Source of the DNA: an uncultured Paenibacillaceae bacterium | Lineage (GTDB): Bacteria; Bacillota; Bacilli; Paenibacillales; K13 | NCBI GenBank assembly: GCA_913056365.1 | Contig: CAJXLT010000001.1 | Coordinates: forward strand, 930,001-994,000 | Reading direction: 5' to 3' | DNA length: 64,000 bases | Shown here: positions 7,914-17,312 of the stretch, in pieces | Numbering within the stretch: position 1 is the first letter of the stretch | Layout: the number at the start of each line of letters is the position of its first letter | Translations under genes and position numbers: made by a program | The notes under the pieces: model-generated | The model's input: only the letters and a program-made list of their open reading frames with translations | The model's database searches: none | What the model was told of the DNA's origin: nothing

Positions 7914-10900
7914 GACCGATACAATTGACGCTTACTGCCTTCGGACCATATCGGAATGGCGAACATATTGATTTTGGCCAGCTCGGTCATCATCGTTTGT
8001 TCGTCATTAGCGGCAATACTGGTGCCGGCAAAACAACGATATTCGATGCGATCAGCTTCGCTCTTTACGGAGCGGCGAGCGGTGAGGATCGTGCAGATGT
8101 GCGTATGCTGCGCAGTGATTTTGCTCACGAAGACATTCATACTTCGGTGGATTTCACATTTGCAATCGGTAATAGGAGTTATCGGGTGTTTCGCCAGCTT
8201 GGACATCGCAAGGGGAACAACAAGAGCGAGACAGGTAGCAAGATTGAGCTGTATGAAGTATTCGGAGAGAAGGAATCACCTTGCGTCGATCGCTTTACGA
8301 TCAGTGATGTGAATGCGAAGCTGGAGACGATAATAGGGTTGACGAAGGAGCAATTTAGTCAGATTGTTATGCTGCCGCAAGGTGAATTTCGCAAGCTGCT
8401 TACGTCAGATACTGAGAACAAGGAAGAGATTTTGCGCCGCATCTTCCAGACGACCCTCTATCGCAGGCTGGAGGATCGCTTCCAGCACATGGTGCGCGAG
8501 CGGAAGGAGAAGATGAAGGAAGAGCAGGTTGCCTTGCAGCTGCAGATGGCGCAAGCTGGAGAGGTGCTGCCGCTGCGCGAGGGGAGCAAGCTCGCTCTTA
8601 TCTGGCAGCAATCGGACAGCAATGTGCATCAGGTGATGGAGGGATTGGAGGAAGAATCAGCGTACTATACGGATTTGCTAGAGAAGGCTCATAAGAAGAA
8701 GGAAGTGCTAGCTTCGCAGCTGCAACAGCAGGAGCACAAGCTGCGAGACGGCCTCCTCTTGAACAAGCGCTTGCAAGAGCTGGATACATTGCGGGGCAAG
8801 CTCGCTCAACTGCATGAGCAGAAGGCCGATATGGAAGCTTCAGAGCATGTATGGCGGCTGGCAGAGCAAGCGGCCAGATTGACGCCTTATGAGGAGCAGG
8901 CCGATCGGGCGGAACAGTTCCGTGAAGCGAAGCAGCAGGATCTAGTGAAGCATGAAGAGCAGCTTATAAGCTTGAATGGGCAGCTTGAGGAAGCACGTGC
9001 CCGCTATCGTCAGGAGGAAGCCCGCGAGCAAGAGCGCAGAGCAGCAGACAGCAAGCTCCAGCAACTGCAAGACTTGCTTCCAGCCGTGCAAGCGCTCGCT
9101 GCCAAGAGGATGGAAGTGCTTGAGCTGGAGCAGCAGCTGAAGCAGCAGACGAATCAGCTGGAGCTTTCCGAGAAGGAAGCGGCACAATTGCGTCTCCAGA
9201 AGCAAGCTGTGAATGAACAGCTGCAAGCACTTGAGCAAGTTGCCGCTGTACTGCCTGAGAAGCTTACAGCCTTGGAACGGATGCGCCACAAGGCACGATT
9301 GTTGAAGGAGCTGATTCAACTAGACGAGCAGCTGCGACAATTTCAAGCAGAGGATACAAATCTGCAGCAGCAGTTGACTGCGAGGAAAGAAAAGGTTGCA
9401 CGGATGGAGACCACTTGGATGGAAGGCCAGGCAAGCTTGCTGGCTGCCCACTTGCATGATGGCGGACCTTGTCCAGTGTGTGGAAGCGAAGTTCATCCGA
9501 AGAAAGCGCATGCCCAGCAGACTGTCCCGTCACGTGAGGAGTTGCAGCAGGCGAAGGAGGAGCTTGCCGCGATTGAGCAAGTATTCGCGACGGCGCAGGC
9601 GCAGGCTGCAGCTGCACAGTCTGGATGGGACAGCAAAGAAATGGATATGCTGGAATATGGGATCATGCCACACAACCTGTCACAGCAAATGAGCCAGCTA
9701 GAGACGGAAGGGCGGCAGCTGCGAGCGGAGACAGAGAAGCTGCAACAGCAGGCTACAACGTGGGAAGCACAGAAGACGAGAGCAGCGGAGCTGGAAGCTG
9801 GCTTGGACAAGCTACAGCAGCAGAAGGAACAGCTGCAGCAGCAGGTTCATCAGCTGCAGCTGGAGCTGAGCGCCAAGCAGTCGCTGCTGCAAGGCGAGCT
9901 GGAGCGTATACCCGAAGCGGTACGCACACCTGAACAGCTGCAGGCGGAAGTGCAGGAGCAGACACGTCTCCATGAGCAGCTGCAGCAAGCGTGGAAGCTG
10001 GCTGGGCAAGCTCGCGAGCAGTTGGAGACGAAGCATGCTGCTGAAGCCGCAAGTGCAGCTCAGCTGCGCAAGCAAGCAGTTGATGCAGACACTGCGGTTC
10101 AAGAAGCTGCGGAGCGGTTTCGTACGGAGCTGTCTAAGGCAGGATTTGCCGATTATGCCACCTATGCGGATGTCAAATTACCCGAGGATGAGCGCAAGCA
10201 GCTGCGCGAACGGCTGGATCAATATGCCGAAGCCTATACTTCGCTTCGCAAGCAGTGTGAGGCGATGCAGCAGGAGCTGGCTGACAAGCAGCCAGTTGAT
10301 CTGTCCAGCTTGCAGCAGGCGATGGAACAGGTGAAGATCGAATTAGAAGACGCGACGACCGATATGCAGAACGCTTCACGATACAAGCAGGATGCAGAGC
10401 GTATACGCGCATCGATCGTGAAGAAGCAGCGCTCCCTTCATCACGTCGAATCTGATCTGGAGCAAGTGATGGATATACACAATATGCTCAGAGGCGACAA
10501 TGCATTGAAAATGTCGTTCGAGCGGTATATCCTGATTGAGTATTTGGAGCAGATTCTGCACGCGGCCAACTTAAGGCTGCAGCAGCTATCTAATGGGCAA
10601 TTTATGCTGCAGCGCAGCAGCAGACTTGAGGCAAGAGGCAGACAGAGCGGACTCGGTCTCGATGTGTGGGACGCTTACACAGGGCAGAATCGGGATGTGA
10701 AGACATTATCAGGCGGAGAGAAATTTCATGCTTCCCTTAGTCTTGCCTTAGGCATGACCGACGTCATTCAGGCGAATCAAGGCGGCGTATCGATCGAGAT
10801 GATGCTTATTGATGAAGGGTTCGGCTCGTTGGATGAGGAGTCGTTGAACAAAGCGATTATTGCCCTTGCAGATTTGCAGCGCTCAGGCCGTATGATCGGA

Positions 10901-11002
10901 GTGATCTCTCATGTGACAGAGTTAAAGCAGGCATTCCCCGCAGTGCTTGAAGTGACGAAGACGCGAGAGGGTTACAGCCGTACGACATTTTTACTCAAAT
11001 AA
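7910..11002 (+). CDS. sbcC: Exonuclease SbcCD subunit C (Rad50-like SMC ATPase)
   Basis: 1030 residues. Walker A GNTGAGKTT lies near residue 37, and two long Gln/Glu/Lys/Leu-rich coiled coils (about 190-500 and 550-850) flank the zinc hook CPVC at residues 521-524. The C-terminal lobe has signature LSGGEKF and Walker B MMLIDEGFGSLDEESL. The ATPase heads gate the SbcD nuclease, and the hook dimerises two coils. The coding DNA of the coils is very rich in CAG/GAG-type triplets, which produces many spurious long frames on both strands. Length is typical. Confidence 0.95.
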   Translation: MRPIQLTLTAFGPYRNGEHIDFGQLGHHRLFVISGNTGAGKTTIFDAISFALYGAASGEDRADVRMLRSDFAHEDIHTSVDFTFAIGNRSYRVFRQLGHRKGNNKSETGSKIELYEVFGEKESPCVDRFTISDVNAKLETIIGLTKEQFSQIVMLPQGEFRKLLTSDTENKEEILRRIFQTTLYRRLEDRFQHMVRERKEKMKEEQVALQLQMAQAGEVLPLREGSKLALIWQQSDSNVHQVMEGLEEESAYYTDLLEKAHKKKEVLASQLQQQEHKLRDGLLLNKRLQELDTLRGKLAQLHEQKADMEASEHVWRLAEQAARLTPYEEQADRAEQFREAKQQDLVKHEEQLISLNGQLEEARARYRQEEAREQERRAADSKLQQLQDLLPAVQALAAKRMEVLELEQQLKQQTNQLELSEKEAAQLRLQKQAVNEQLQALEQVAAVLPEKLTALERMRHKARLLKELIQLDEQLRQFQAEDTNLQQQLTARKEKVARMETTWMEGQASLLAAHLHDGGPCPVCGSEVHPKKAHAQQTVPSREELQQAKEELAAIEQVFATAQAQAAAAQSGWDSKEMDMLEYGIMPHNLSQQMSQLETEGRQLRAETEKLQQQATTWEAQKTRAAELEAGLDKLQQQKEQLQQQVHQLQLELSAKQSLLQGELERIPEAVRTPEQLQAEVQEQTRLHEQLQQAWKLAGQAREQLETKHAAEAASAAQLRKQAVDADTAVQEAAERFRTELSKAGFADYATYADVKLPEDERKQLRERLDQYAEAYTSLRKQCEAMQQELADKQPVDLSSLQQAMEQVKIELEDATTDMQNASRYKQDAERIRASIVKKQRSLHHVESDLEQVMDIHNMLRGDNALKMSFERYILIEYLEQILHAANLRLQQLSNGQFMLQRSSRLEARGRQSGLGLDVWDAYTGQNRDVKTLSGGEKFHASLSLALGMTDVIQANQGGVSIEMMLIDEGFGSLDEESLNKAIIALADLQRSGRMIGVISHVTELKQAFPAVLEVTKTREGYSRTTFLLK

Positions 11003-11016
11003 GCCGGATTCATTGA

Positions 11017-11080
11017 TTGCCTGTCTTATTTCTAGTAGTATAGTTTTAGGTAAATAAACCCTGTTCATTATACTGAACAG
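11017..11080 (+). promoter_or_regulatory. Promoter with palindromic operator ahead of the dehydrogenase
   Basis: TTGCCT at 11017-11022 and TATAGT at 11039-11044 with a 16-base spacer form a plausible promoter. Just downstream, 11061-11080 is a perfect inverted repeat: CTGTTCA, six bases (TTATAC), TGAACAG. Its place near the predicted transcript start suits a repressor site. The binding protein is unknown. Confidence 0.4.
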
Positions 11081-11113
11081 AGAAAAACCAATTTTGGATT
11101 AGGAGGCCGATGG

Positions 11114-11995
11114 ATGATGAAAGTCGGATTTGTCGGATTAGGGAACATGGGACTGCCGATGGCGTTGAACCTTCATAAGGCAGGATTCGAGACGTATGGC
11201 AAAAACCGCAGCGAGGGCAAGGAGAAGAAGTTTGCAGAGCAGGGCGGCAAGATTGGGCTATCTCTGTCTGAGCTGGCTGCGCAGATGGATGTTGTCATCA
11301 CTTGTCTGCCGATGCCAGCCGATGTGGAAGCTGTGTATACAGATGCAGACGGACTGCTTCCTAATGCGAAGAAAGGTCTTGTACTGATCGACTGCAGCAC
11401 GGTTGCTCCCGGACTGAACCAGCAATTGTTCGAGCAAGCCGAGCAAGCTGGTGTGCAATTTCTAGATGCGCCAGTCAGCGGCGGTACAACAGGTGCTGAA
11501 GCAGGAACCTTGAGCATTATGGTCGGCGGCAAGGAAGAGGTGTTCAACAAAGTGAAGCCTGTTCTGGACGCAATGGGCAAGAACATTACTTTCGTCGGTC
11601 CATCCGGAAGCGGCTCCGCAGCGAAGCTGATTAACCAGCTGATGGTTGGCATTCATACACAAGCTGTCAGTGAAGCGTATGCACTGAGCAAGAGCTTCGG
11701 TCTAGATTCCGACATGCTGTTCAGCATACTGACGAACAGCTTTGCGCAAAGCCGTATTATGGATCGTCACTATCCGGACTTCATTGCGAAGGATGCCTTC
11801 GAGCCCGGCTTCGCCTTGAAGCTTCTGACGAAGGATATGAATCTGGTTGCAGGCATGGCTGAGGAATGCAACGTGAATTTGACAGCGGGACGTCACGTCC
11901 GTGAGCTGCTTAACCGTGCGGTTGAAGACGGATACGGTGATCTGGATATGTCCGGCGCTTATAAGTACCAATTGGCGAACGACGATAAGAAGTAA
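11114..11995 (+). CDS. NAD(P)-dependent beta-hydroxyacid dehydrogenase (3-hydroxyisobutyrate dehydrogenase family)
   Basis: 293 residues, the usual length. An N-terminal Rossmann motif VGFVGLGNMGLPMALNL binds the dinucleotide. The family substrate signature DAPVSGGTTGAEAGTL lies near residue 118, and the catalytic Lys lies in GSAAKLINQL near residue 170. The family oxidises 3-hydroxyisobutyrate or reduces tartronate/succinate semialdehydes; the substrate here is not decided. AGGAGG precedes the ATG. The next gene, a GHL6-like glycosyl hydrolase, begins 34 bases later, so the two are probably one transcription unit and the enzyme may act on a sugar-acid product. That last point is inference. 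Confidence 0.88.
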   Translation: MMKVGFVGLGNMGLPMALNLHKAGFETYGKNRSEGKEKKFAEQGGKIGLSLSELAAQMDVVITCLPMPADVEAVYTDADGLLPNAKKGLVLIDCSTVAPGLNQQLFEQAEQAGVQFLDAPVSGGTTGAEAGTLSIMVGGKEEVFNKVKPVLDAMGKNITFVGPSGSGSAAKLINQLMVGIHTQAVSEAYALSKSFGLDSDMLFSILTNSFAQSRIMDRHYPDFIAKDAFEPGFALKLLTKDMNLVAGMAEECNVNLTAGRHVRELLNRAVEDGYGDLDMSGAYKYQLANDDKK

Positions 11996-12029
11996 TGATT
12001 ATTCCCCATCGAATAGCGGAGGCGATAGC

Positions 12030-14042
12030 ATGACATGGTGGCAGCGCAACAACCTGCGTATGATACAGAACAATCTGCGCGAAGCCGACGCCAATTTGGA
12101 CGTAGATGCTTTAATCGAGCAGCTGAAGGCAATGTCCGTCAATGTGTTGATGATGAATGCCGGCGGGATTGTCGCCTTCTATCCGACCGAGCTAGCATAT
12201 ACGTATCGGGCTGCAGGACAACAGAAGGATTTGCTGAAGGAAGCGATTGAGAAAGCGCATGCTAACGGCATGAAGTTCATCGCACGCTTCGACTTTAGCA
12301 AGGCGCATGAATCGGTATTCGCGAAGCGGCCTGAATGGTTTTACCGGACTCGGGACGGAGAGGCAGTCAATTATCACGGTATTGTTCACACTTGTGTGAA
12401 CAGTGAATATCAACGGGAATATTCGCTGCGCATGATTGACGAGGTGATTTCCCACTATGATGTGGACGGCATCTTCTTCAACATGTTCGGCTATCAGACT
12501 CGCGATTACAGCGGCAAGGAATACGGTATCTGCTGCTGCGACAATTGCAAATCGCGGTTTAAGGAGATGTACGGGCATGAGCTTCCGACATCGGAGAGTC
12601 TGGATGATCCCGTCTATCGGAAGTATAAGGAATTCCAGCAAGTTACGACCCGTATGATGCTTGACAGCATTCATGATTTCGTGAAGAGCAAGCGGCCGGA
12701 TATCGCGATTTCCACGTACAACGAGCATAAGGTTGATATTGTACGCAAGGAATCCAATACAGAGATCAAGCGTCCTCATCCCGTGTGGCAATATTCCGCA
12801 TCCGAGAATGTGAAGTCGCTCGAGGATTCGTGGGACGACAAGCTGGTCAGCAACTGCAGCATTAATGCAATCGGTCTCGTTCATCGCTTTACCGGTGTTT
12901 CGAAGCATGAGGTGAACATTAGGCTGTTGGAAAGCTTGGCCAGCGGCTCCGGACTGGATTTCTGCATTATTGGTGTATTTGAGGATTATCCAGATCGGGC
13001 GAACCTGCAAACTGTCGCGGATATATTCCGTTACCATCAGGAGAATGAACACTATTACGGCAAGTTCCTCTCTATGGCGGATGTAGCGCTGCTCAAGCCC
13101 GGCATGCCGTCGCAGAAGGATACGAAGGAATACTTGGGCATGTTTAAGATGCTGAAGGAAGAGCATATTCAGTTTGATGTCATTCATCAGCATACACTGG
13201 TGACGAATGCGGACAAGCTCGCTTCCTACAAGGCTGTTCTAATACCGGATATTGCACAGTTTACAGAGGAGGAGCTAACCGTGCTGGAGAAGTTGCCTGC
13301 ACGAGGCGTAGGCTTGCTCAGCACCGGAATGTCATTCACATTCAATGAAGCGAATCGCGGCTTTGTTACGCGCGTATTCGGCGGTACGTTAGAACATCTC
13401 CACGAAGTGAAGCAGGAGGCCTCTTACTTCAGTACGACGGACAAATCTGTGTTCAAGCACTTTCCTGATCGCGATTGGATCATCGTCGATGGACCGTTCT
13501 ATCAGGTACGCTTCGATGACCAGACGACAGGCACGCTGCCATGGATAGAACCGTCTACATTCGGCCCGCCTGAACGGGCATTCGGTCATCGGGTATCGCA
13601 GAACATATTCGGTGCAGGACTGAGCAATAACGCGCAAGCTGGCCGCACTGTCTATATGCCGTGGAAGCCTGCCGCATTGTACTATCACCACGGTTATAGT
13701 GATCATAAATTTGCTGTGCTGGATCTGTTGGATACGTTAATCGGTAACAACTGGACGCTCGAGACGAATGCGCCGCAGCAGGTGGAGCTGTTCTTCAATA
13801 AGCTGGACGAGCATACTTACATCGTCCATCTTCTGAACATGTCCGGCTTCAACGGCGTTAGTTATGTAGAGCCGATTCCGATCCGAGACTTGACGATAAA
13901 GCTGAACGGAATTGGCAAGATAACAGACGGTAGAGAATTGATGCGCGCTTCACAATCGGAATCCGGTGTATCGATTGAACAGAACTCGACCGTGAACGTT
14001 CCAGTGTTGCAGGACTTCGCAGCAATTGTGTTGAAAGTTTAA
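12030..14042 (+). CDS. GHL6-like putative glycosyl hydrolase, paralogue 1
   Basis: 670 residues from the ATG at 12030 (GGAGG nine bases upstream); an upstream in-frame ATG at 11901 lies inside the dehydrogenase gene and is rejected. The N-terminus, WWQRNNLRMIQNNLREAD, leads into a TIM-barrel-like domain with ARFDFSKAH, DGIFFNMFGY and a CxCxxC-type group, CCCDNCKSRF. A middle Rossmann-like domain resembles the beta-galactosidase trimerisation fold, and a beta-rich tail follows. This fits the hypothetical glycosyl hydrolase 6 family (GHL6, Pfam PF14871, from memory). No signal peptide is seen, so it should act in the cytoplasm on imported sugars. Two paralogues occur at 17313 and 33142. Substrate unknown. 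Confidence 0.72.
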   Translation: MTWWQRNNLRMIQNNLREADANLDVDALIEQLKAMSVNVLMMNAGGIVAFYPTELAYTYRAAGQQKDLLKEAIEKAHANGMKFIARFDFSKAHESVFAKRPEWFYRTRDGEAVNYHGIVHTCVNSEYQREYSLRMIDEVISHYDVDGIFFNMFGYQTRDYSGKEYGICCCDNCKSRFKEMYGHELPTSESLDDPVYRKYKEFQQVTTRMMLDSIHDFVKSKRPDIAISTYNEHKVDIVRKESNTEIKRPHPVWQYSASENVKSLEDSWDDKLVSNCSINAIGLVHRFTGVSKHEVNIRLLESLASGSGLDFCIIGVFEDYPDRANLQTVADIFRYHQENEHYYGKFLSMADVALLKPGMPSQKDTKEYLGMFKMLKEEHIQFDVIHQHTLVTNADKLASYKAVLIPDIAQFTEEELTVLEKLPARGVGLLSTGMSFTFNEANRGFVTRVFGGTLEHLHEVKQEASYFSTTDKSVFKHFPDRDWIIVDGPFYQVRFDDQTTGTLPWIEPSTFGPPERAFGHRVSQNIFGAGLSNNAQAGRTVYMPWKPAALYYHHGYSDHKFAVLDLLDTLIGNNWTLETNAPQQVELFFNKLDEHTYIVHLLNMSGFNGVSYVEPIPIRDLTIKLNGIGKITDGRELMRASQSESGVSIEQNSTVNVPVLQDFAAIVLKV

Positions 14043-14055
14043 GAAATACGGTCAT

Positions 14056-14088
14056 AAACTCCCTAGGTCTACGGATCTGGGGAGTTTT
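14056..14088 (+). terminator. Terminator after GHL6 paralogue 1
   Basis: AAACTCCC at 14056-14063 pairs with GGGAGTTT at 14080-14087, closing a 16-base loop, with further T residues after it. It lies 14 bases after the stop. Confidence 0.65.
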
Positions 14089-14201
14089 GATTTCTCATAG
14101 CGAATATTGTGCGCAGCAATATATCGTACCAGAAGTGTTCGAAATATGGTATTTTAATTGTATAGTCGAGCAATGCAAGTACGAACAAGGAGGTTGAATG
14201 C

Positions 14202-15026
14202 ATGGCACTCAAATGGGATGGACATACGCATACACGTTACTGCTATCACGGCAGTGACGATGAATCAGAGCTATATATAGATCGGGCGGTGGAACTTGGA
14301 TTTGAGCGCTATACGCTGAGTGAGCATCCGCCGCTTCCGATTGGCTGGGTGGAGGAGGAGAGCTTGTTCAAGGAGCTGGCCATGCCGGAGGAGGAGCTTG
14401 CTCATTATATGCAATATGCGGAGCGCATGAAGCAGAAGTACGAAGGCCAAATCGAAATAACTGCAGGACTGGAGCTGGATTATTTGCCAGGCCGTGCAGA
14501 TTATACAGAACGCATCTTCCATGAATGGCAGCATAGGCTAGAGGATGTCGTCTATTCCGTTCATTATTTGCCAGGCAAGGGCGGGGGGATGCAATGTGTG
14601 GATTTCACCCCCGAATATTTCCGAGAGCATATATTGACCTACTACGGTACGATGGAGAAGGTTGTACATACTTATTACGATCATGTGGAGGCCGCTGTTG
14701 AGCATGCAGCGCAATTGCCTGTCCGCAAGCGAATCGGCCATATCAATCTCATTGAGAAATTCGCAACAGCACTGCCGCCGATAGACGGGGATTTGGTCAG
14801 GAGCAGGCTGGAGCGACTCATTCCGTTGCTTGCTCGAACAGGCGTAGGGGTGGATGTGAATACGGCAGGCATGCGTGTGCCGACATGCGGGAAGCCCTAT
14901 GTCCCTGAATGGATGATTGCCGCTTGCAGGAAGGAAGGAATTCCATGTATATACGGGTCGGATGCACACAAGCCTGAGCATGTAGGAACAGGCTGGGAAT
15001 GGTTCGAGCAGCTCGATTCTCGATAA
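14202..15026 (+). CDS. PHP-family histidinol-phosphatase-like phosphoesterase (HisJ type)
   Basis: 274 residues. The PHP metal site is visible: WDGHTHTRYCYHG near residue 5, LSEHPPLP near 45, ITAGLELDYL near 90, SVHYLPG and the final YGSDAHKPEHVG. This matches the Bacillus HisJ/YtvP type, which removes phosphate from histidinol phosphate in histidine synthesis. No other histidine genes are nearby, so the substrate is assigned by family only. AAGGAGG precedes the ATG. The gene converges on the MFS gene, sharing a terminator. Confidence 0.85.
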   Translation: MALKWDGHTHTRYCYHGSDDESELYIDRAVELGFERYTLSEHPPLPIGWVEEESLFKELAMPEEELAHYMQYAERMKQKYEGQIEITAGLELDYLPGRADYTERIFHEWQHRLEDVVYSVHYLPGKGGGMQCVDFTPEYFREHILTYYGTMEKVVHTYYDHVEAAVEHAAQLPVRKRIGHINLIEKFATALPPIDGDLVRSRLERLIPLLARTGVGVDVNTAGMRVPTCGKPYVPEWMIAACRKEGIPCIYGSDAHKPEHVGTGWEWFEQLDSR

Positions 15027-15036
15027 GCGATCATGA

Positions 15037-15081
15037 GCACCTTGCGGGATGACACACCTGAGTGAAGTCATCCCGAAGTGC
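15037..15081. terminator. Bidirectional terminator between convergent genes
   Basis: GCACCTTGCGGGATGAC pairs with GTCATCCCGAAGTGC with two small bulges. The right arm overlaps the stop codon of the minus-strand MFS gene (15068-15070), so the hairpin can serve both converging genes. Confidence 0.65.
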
Positions 15082-16273
15082 CTGGTTCCGCCTCTGGTTC
15101 CTGCGGTTTGTTGCGAAAATGTCTCCAGATCATGAAGAAGCCAGTCGTACCTATAGCTGCCATAATCGCTGAAATCACATACATCCGCTCAGCACCTAGC
15201 TGATCATACATCCAACCGCCGAGTAGTCCGCTCACGATGCCGGACACCCCCATCCAGCATAAGCCGTAAATCGCTTGACCGGTATTCCGCACCGAACGCG
15301 GTACTAGGAAATTACATATCTGCGTGCCGGTATAGAAGGTAATGCCGAAGGTAAAGCCATGCAGCAGCTGAATGAAGATCACGTGATAAGGGGATATCGC
15401 CATCCCCATCAGTATCCAGCGAACGGTGTATAAGGCGCAGACGGCTGCCATTAAGCCGAACATGGCTCGTTCTGTCAGCTTCAAATACTTGTCTAGAATA
15501 AGGAACAACGGCACCTCAAGTGCTGCTGCGATAAACCAAGACCATCCTACCATCACCTCATTACCGCCCATTCCGCTAATATAGACGGAGATGAATATAG
15601 AATTCATGCGATTCGGTGTATTGATAATAATAGACAGCACCAGGAAGAAGACGAACAGACCGCTAGTCATCAGCTTGTTGAATTCGTCTCTAGGAAATGA
15701 CGTTCGCTTCCCTTGCTTAGCCTGATTGGGCAGACCGAAGCTGAGGAATAATGTCAATATGACGAAGCTGCCGTACAGAAATCCGAGGTTCTCAATACCG
15801 AAGAAGGCAATGACCGGACTGGATACGAGCGCCATCACAGCGAAGCCGACCGAGCCCCACAGACGAAACGTGCCGAATGAATATGGGGTACGCTCGATCG
15901 CATATAGCGTCAAACCGTTCGATATCGGATTCAATGCCGTCTGGAAGAAGTAGAACAGCAGCATTAAGGAGAAGACAGTGGCAAAGTGATTCGATTGAAA
16001 ATACATTTGACTAGTGGCAATGTTACAAATCAGCATAATGATCAAAATTAACCGCGGATTTTGTGTGCGATCGCTCCAATATCCCCAGAACGGATTGGCA
16101 ATCAAGGAGATGAGCGGTCCTACAGACATCAAGATGCCGATTTGCATGCTCTGAAAGCCTGCATTCTGAAAGTACAGAGGCAAATAGGGGTTCAACATCG
16201 ACCAAGAACCGTACATAAAGAAGTTAAAGTATTTCAGTTGGGTCAACGGGTCTAATCTAGTTAGTCGCCACAT
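15068..16273 (-). CDS. MFS transporter, paralogue A (MFS_1-like)
   Basis: 401 residues with about twelve membrane segments. It carries PFWGYWSDRTQNPR in loop 2-3, the family form of the MFS GxxSDR motif, and starts MWRLTRLDPLTQLKYFN. It is a very close paralogue of the carrier at 37084-38274; both have GYWSDRTQNP, SQ(M/I)YFQSN, FYFFQTALNP and a GLCWMG(V/L)SGIVSGLLGGW segment. Family members resemble LacY/nucleoside-type sugar carriers. Its neighbours (AraC regulator, GHL6 protein) suggest carbohydrate uptake or efflux, but direction and substrate are unknown. Confidence 0.82.
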   Translation of the reverse strand: MWRLTRLDPLTQLKYFNFFMYGSWSMLNPYLPLYFQNAGFQSMQIGILMSVGPLISLIANPFWGYWSDRTQNPRLILIIMLICNIATSQMYFQSNHFATVFSLMLLFYFFQTALNPISNGLTLYAIERTPYSFGTFRLWGSVGFAVMALVSSPVIAFFGIENLGFLYGSFVILTLFLSFGLPNQAKQGKRTSFPRDEFNKLMTSGLFVFFLVLSIIINTPNRMNSIFISVYISGMGGNEVMVGWSWFIAAALEVPLFLILDKYLKLTERAMFGLMAAVCALYTVRWILMGMAISPYHVIFIQLLHGFTFGITFYTGTQICNFLVPRSVRNTGQAIYGLCWMGVSGIVSGLLGGWMYDQLGAERMYVISAIMAAIGTTGFFMIWRHFRNKPQEPEAEPGTSG

Positions 16274-16399
16274 GAATTTACAATCCCTTTACATGATGAA
16301 ATATCATCATTGTAACATAGCCGCACATGGCGAACGATTCATTCCCCGAAGTTCTTAAAAATTCAAACCTCTACATGACGCTCGTAATATCTCCGTTCG

Positions 16400-17170
16400 T
16401 TAGGTTTGGTACTCCTTGGCGAAATCAGTCGGTGACATGCCTGTCAGCTTCTTGAACACTCTGTGGAAGTAAAAAGGATCATGATACCCTAAATATTCGG
16501 CGATATCCCCAACACTGCGCTCCGTATTGAGCAGCATTTCTCTCGCTTCCCCGATGCGCACAGCTTGCTGGAATGCAATCGGTGACTGTCCGGTTATATG
16601 CTTGAACACCGTGCTAATATAGTTCGGCGTACGTCCGGTTAAGGCAGATAAATCGGACATGCGTATCGTCGAGCGGTAATGCTTGAGAATATATTCCCGC
16701 ACTTGTTCAGCTATGGAGAGCTGCTTGGAAGACACCCAATCTGTATCCGCTTCGCGGTTATACATACTGAGCATCTCCATGAGAATGCCGTGGCATGCAG
16801 CTTCATAATACGGAAGCTTGCTCATCCATTGCTGATTGAGCTGGGCGAACCGCTGTTTCAAGTAAGCGGCATGATGGACGCGAATTTTACGATGCTTCTT
16901 CTGTTGCAACAGTGGGATTACTTCGTCCGCTGCCTCATAACGGAAATGTGCGACATAGCGGTGATGATAGTCAATCGCTTTGCCATTGCGCTGAGCGCCT
17001 TGGGGGATGAATAGCACATCATCTTTCTGCAAGAGTACCTCTTCGCCATCCACCCAGTAGACAAGCTCGCCTGAAGATAAAAATAAGAAAATGTTATACT
17101 GGGTCGGTGCCTCTTGCATCTGCCAAGAAATATCGTAGTCATCGGAATAGGCAGAATGGAGCATAATCAT
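16400..17170 (-). CDS. AraC-family transcriptional regulator
   Basis: 256 residues from the ATG at 17170, which has GAGGTG at good spacing; an in-frame ATG at 17191 has no ribosome site. The N-terminal half is a cupin-like sensing domain (GELVYWVDGEEVLLQKDDVL, LFIPQGAQR). The C-terminal 100 residues hold two helix-turn-helix motifs, ending in YLGYHDPFYFHRVFKKLTG and SPTDFAKEY. Such regulators activate sugar genes on ligand binding. The gene is divergent from GHL6 paralogue 2 and lies downstream of no operon partner, so the shared 140-base intergenic region is a likely target. A matching box also precedes the YciI/GHL6-3 unit. Confidence 0.88.
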   Translation of the reverse strand: MIMLHSAYSDDYDISWQMQEAPTQYNIFLFLSSGELVYWVDGEEVLLQKDDVLFIPQGAQRNGKAIDYHHRYVAHFRYEAADEVIPLLQQKKHRKIRVHHAAYLKQRFAQLNQQWMSKLPYYEAACHGILMEMLSMYNREADTDWVSSKQLSIAEQVREYILKHYRSTIRMSDLSALTGRTPNYISTVFKHITGQSPIAFQQAVRIGEAREMLLNTERSVGDIAEYLGYHDPFYFHRVFKKLTGMSPTDFAKEYQT

Positions 17171-17231
17171 AAGGAACTCACCTCGTGTCATTCTTGTATA
17201 GCAATAGTATATCGTAGAATGATACAGGTGT

Positions 17232-17274
17232 CATAGGTTTATCTATGGTACTTGAAGCGGAATGAAGATATGCT
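17232..17274 (+). promoter_or_regulatory. Candidate activator box and -10 ahead of GHL6 paralogue 2
   Basis: The stretch ATAGGTTTATCTATGGTA at 17233-17250, with a following GAAGCGG, closely matches a box at 32703-32732 ahead of the YciI/GHL6-3 unit. In both, the CGG end is 9 bases before a -10-like hexamer (TATGCT here, 17269-17274). No good -35 is present, as expected for an activator-dependent promoter. The AraC gene divergent from here is the obvious candidate regulator; that is inference. Confidence 0.45.
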
Positions 17275-17312
17275 AATTAAGAATAATCCATATGCTGCTA
17301 GGAGGAATAACT

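Noticed and set aside
9264-10102. Several long frames on both strands inside sbcC
   Set aside because: They arise from CAG/GAG-rich coiled-coil coding sequence and are shadows of sbcC.
12192-13193. 333-codon minus-strand frame opposite GHL6 paralogue 1
   Set aside because: A shadow frame; no recognisable domain, while the plus strand matches two paralogues.
16346-16375. Third copy of the GHL6 promoter box ahead of the MFS gene
   Set aside because: It shares GTAGAGGTTT and a CGG end but the middle differs and the -10 spacing does not match, so it is kept only as a weak lead.
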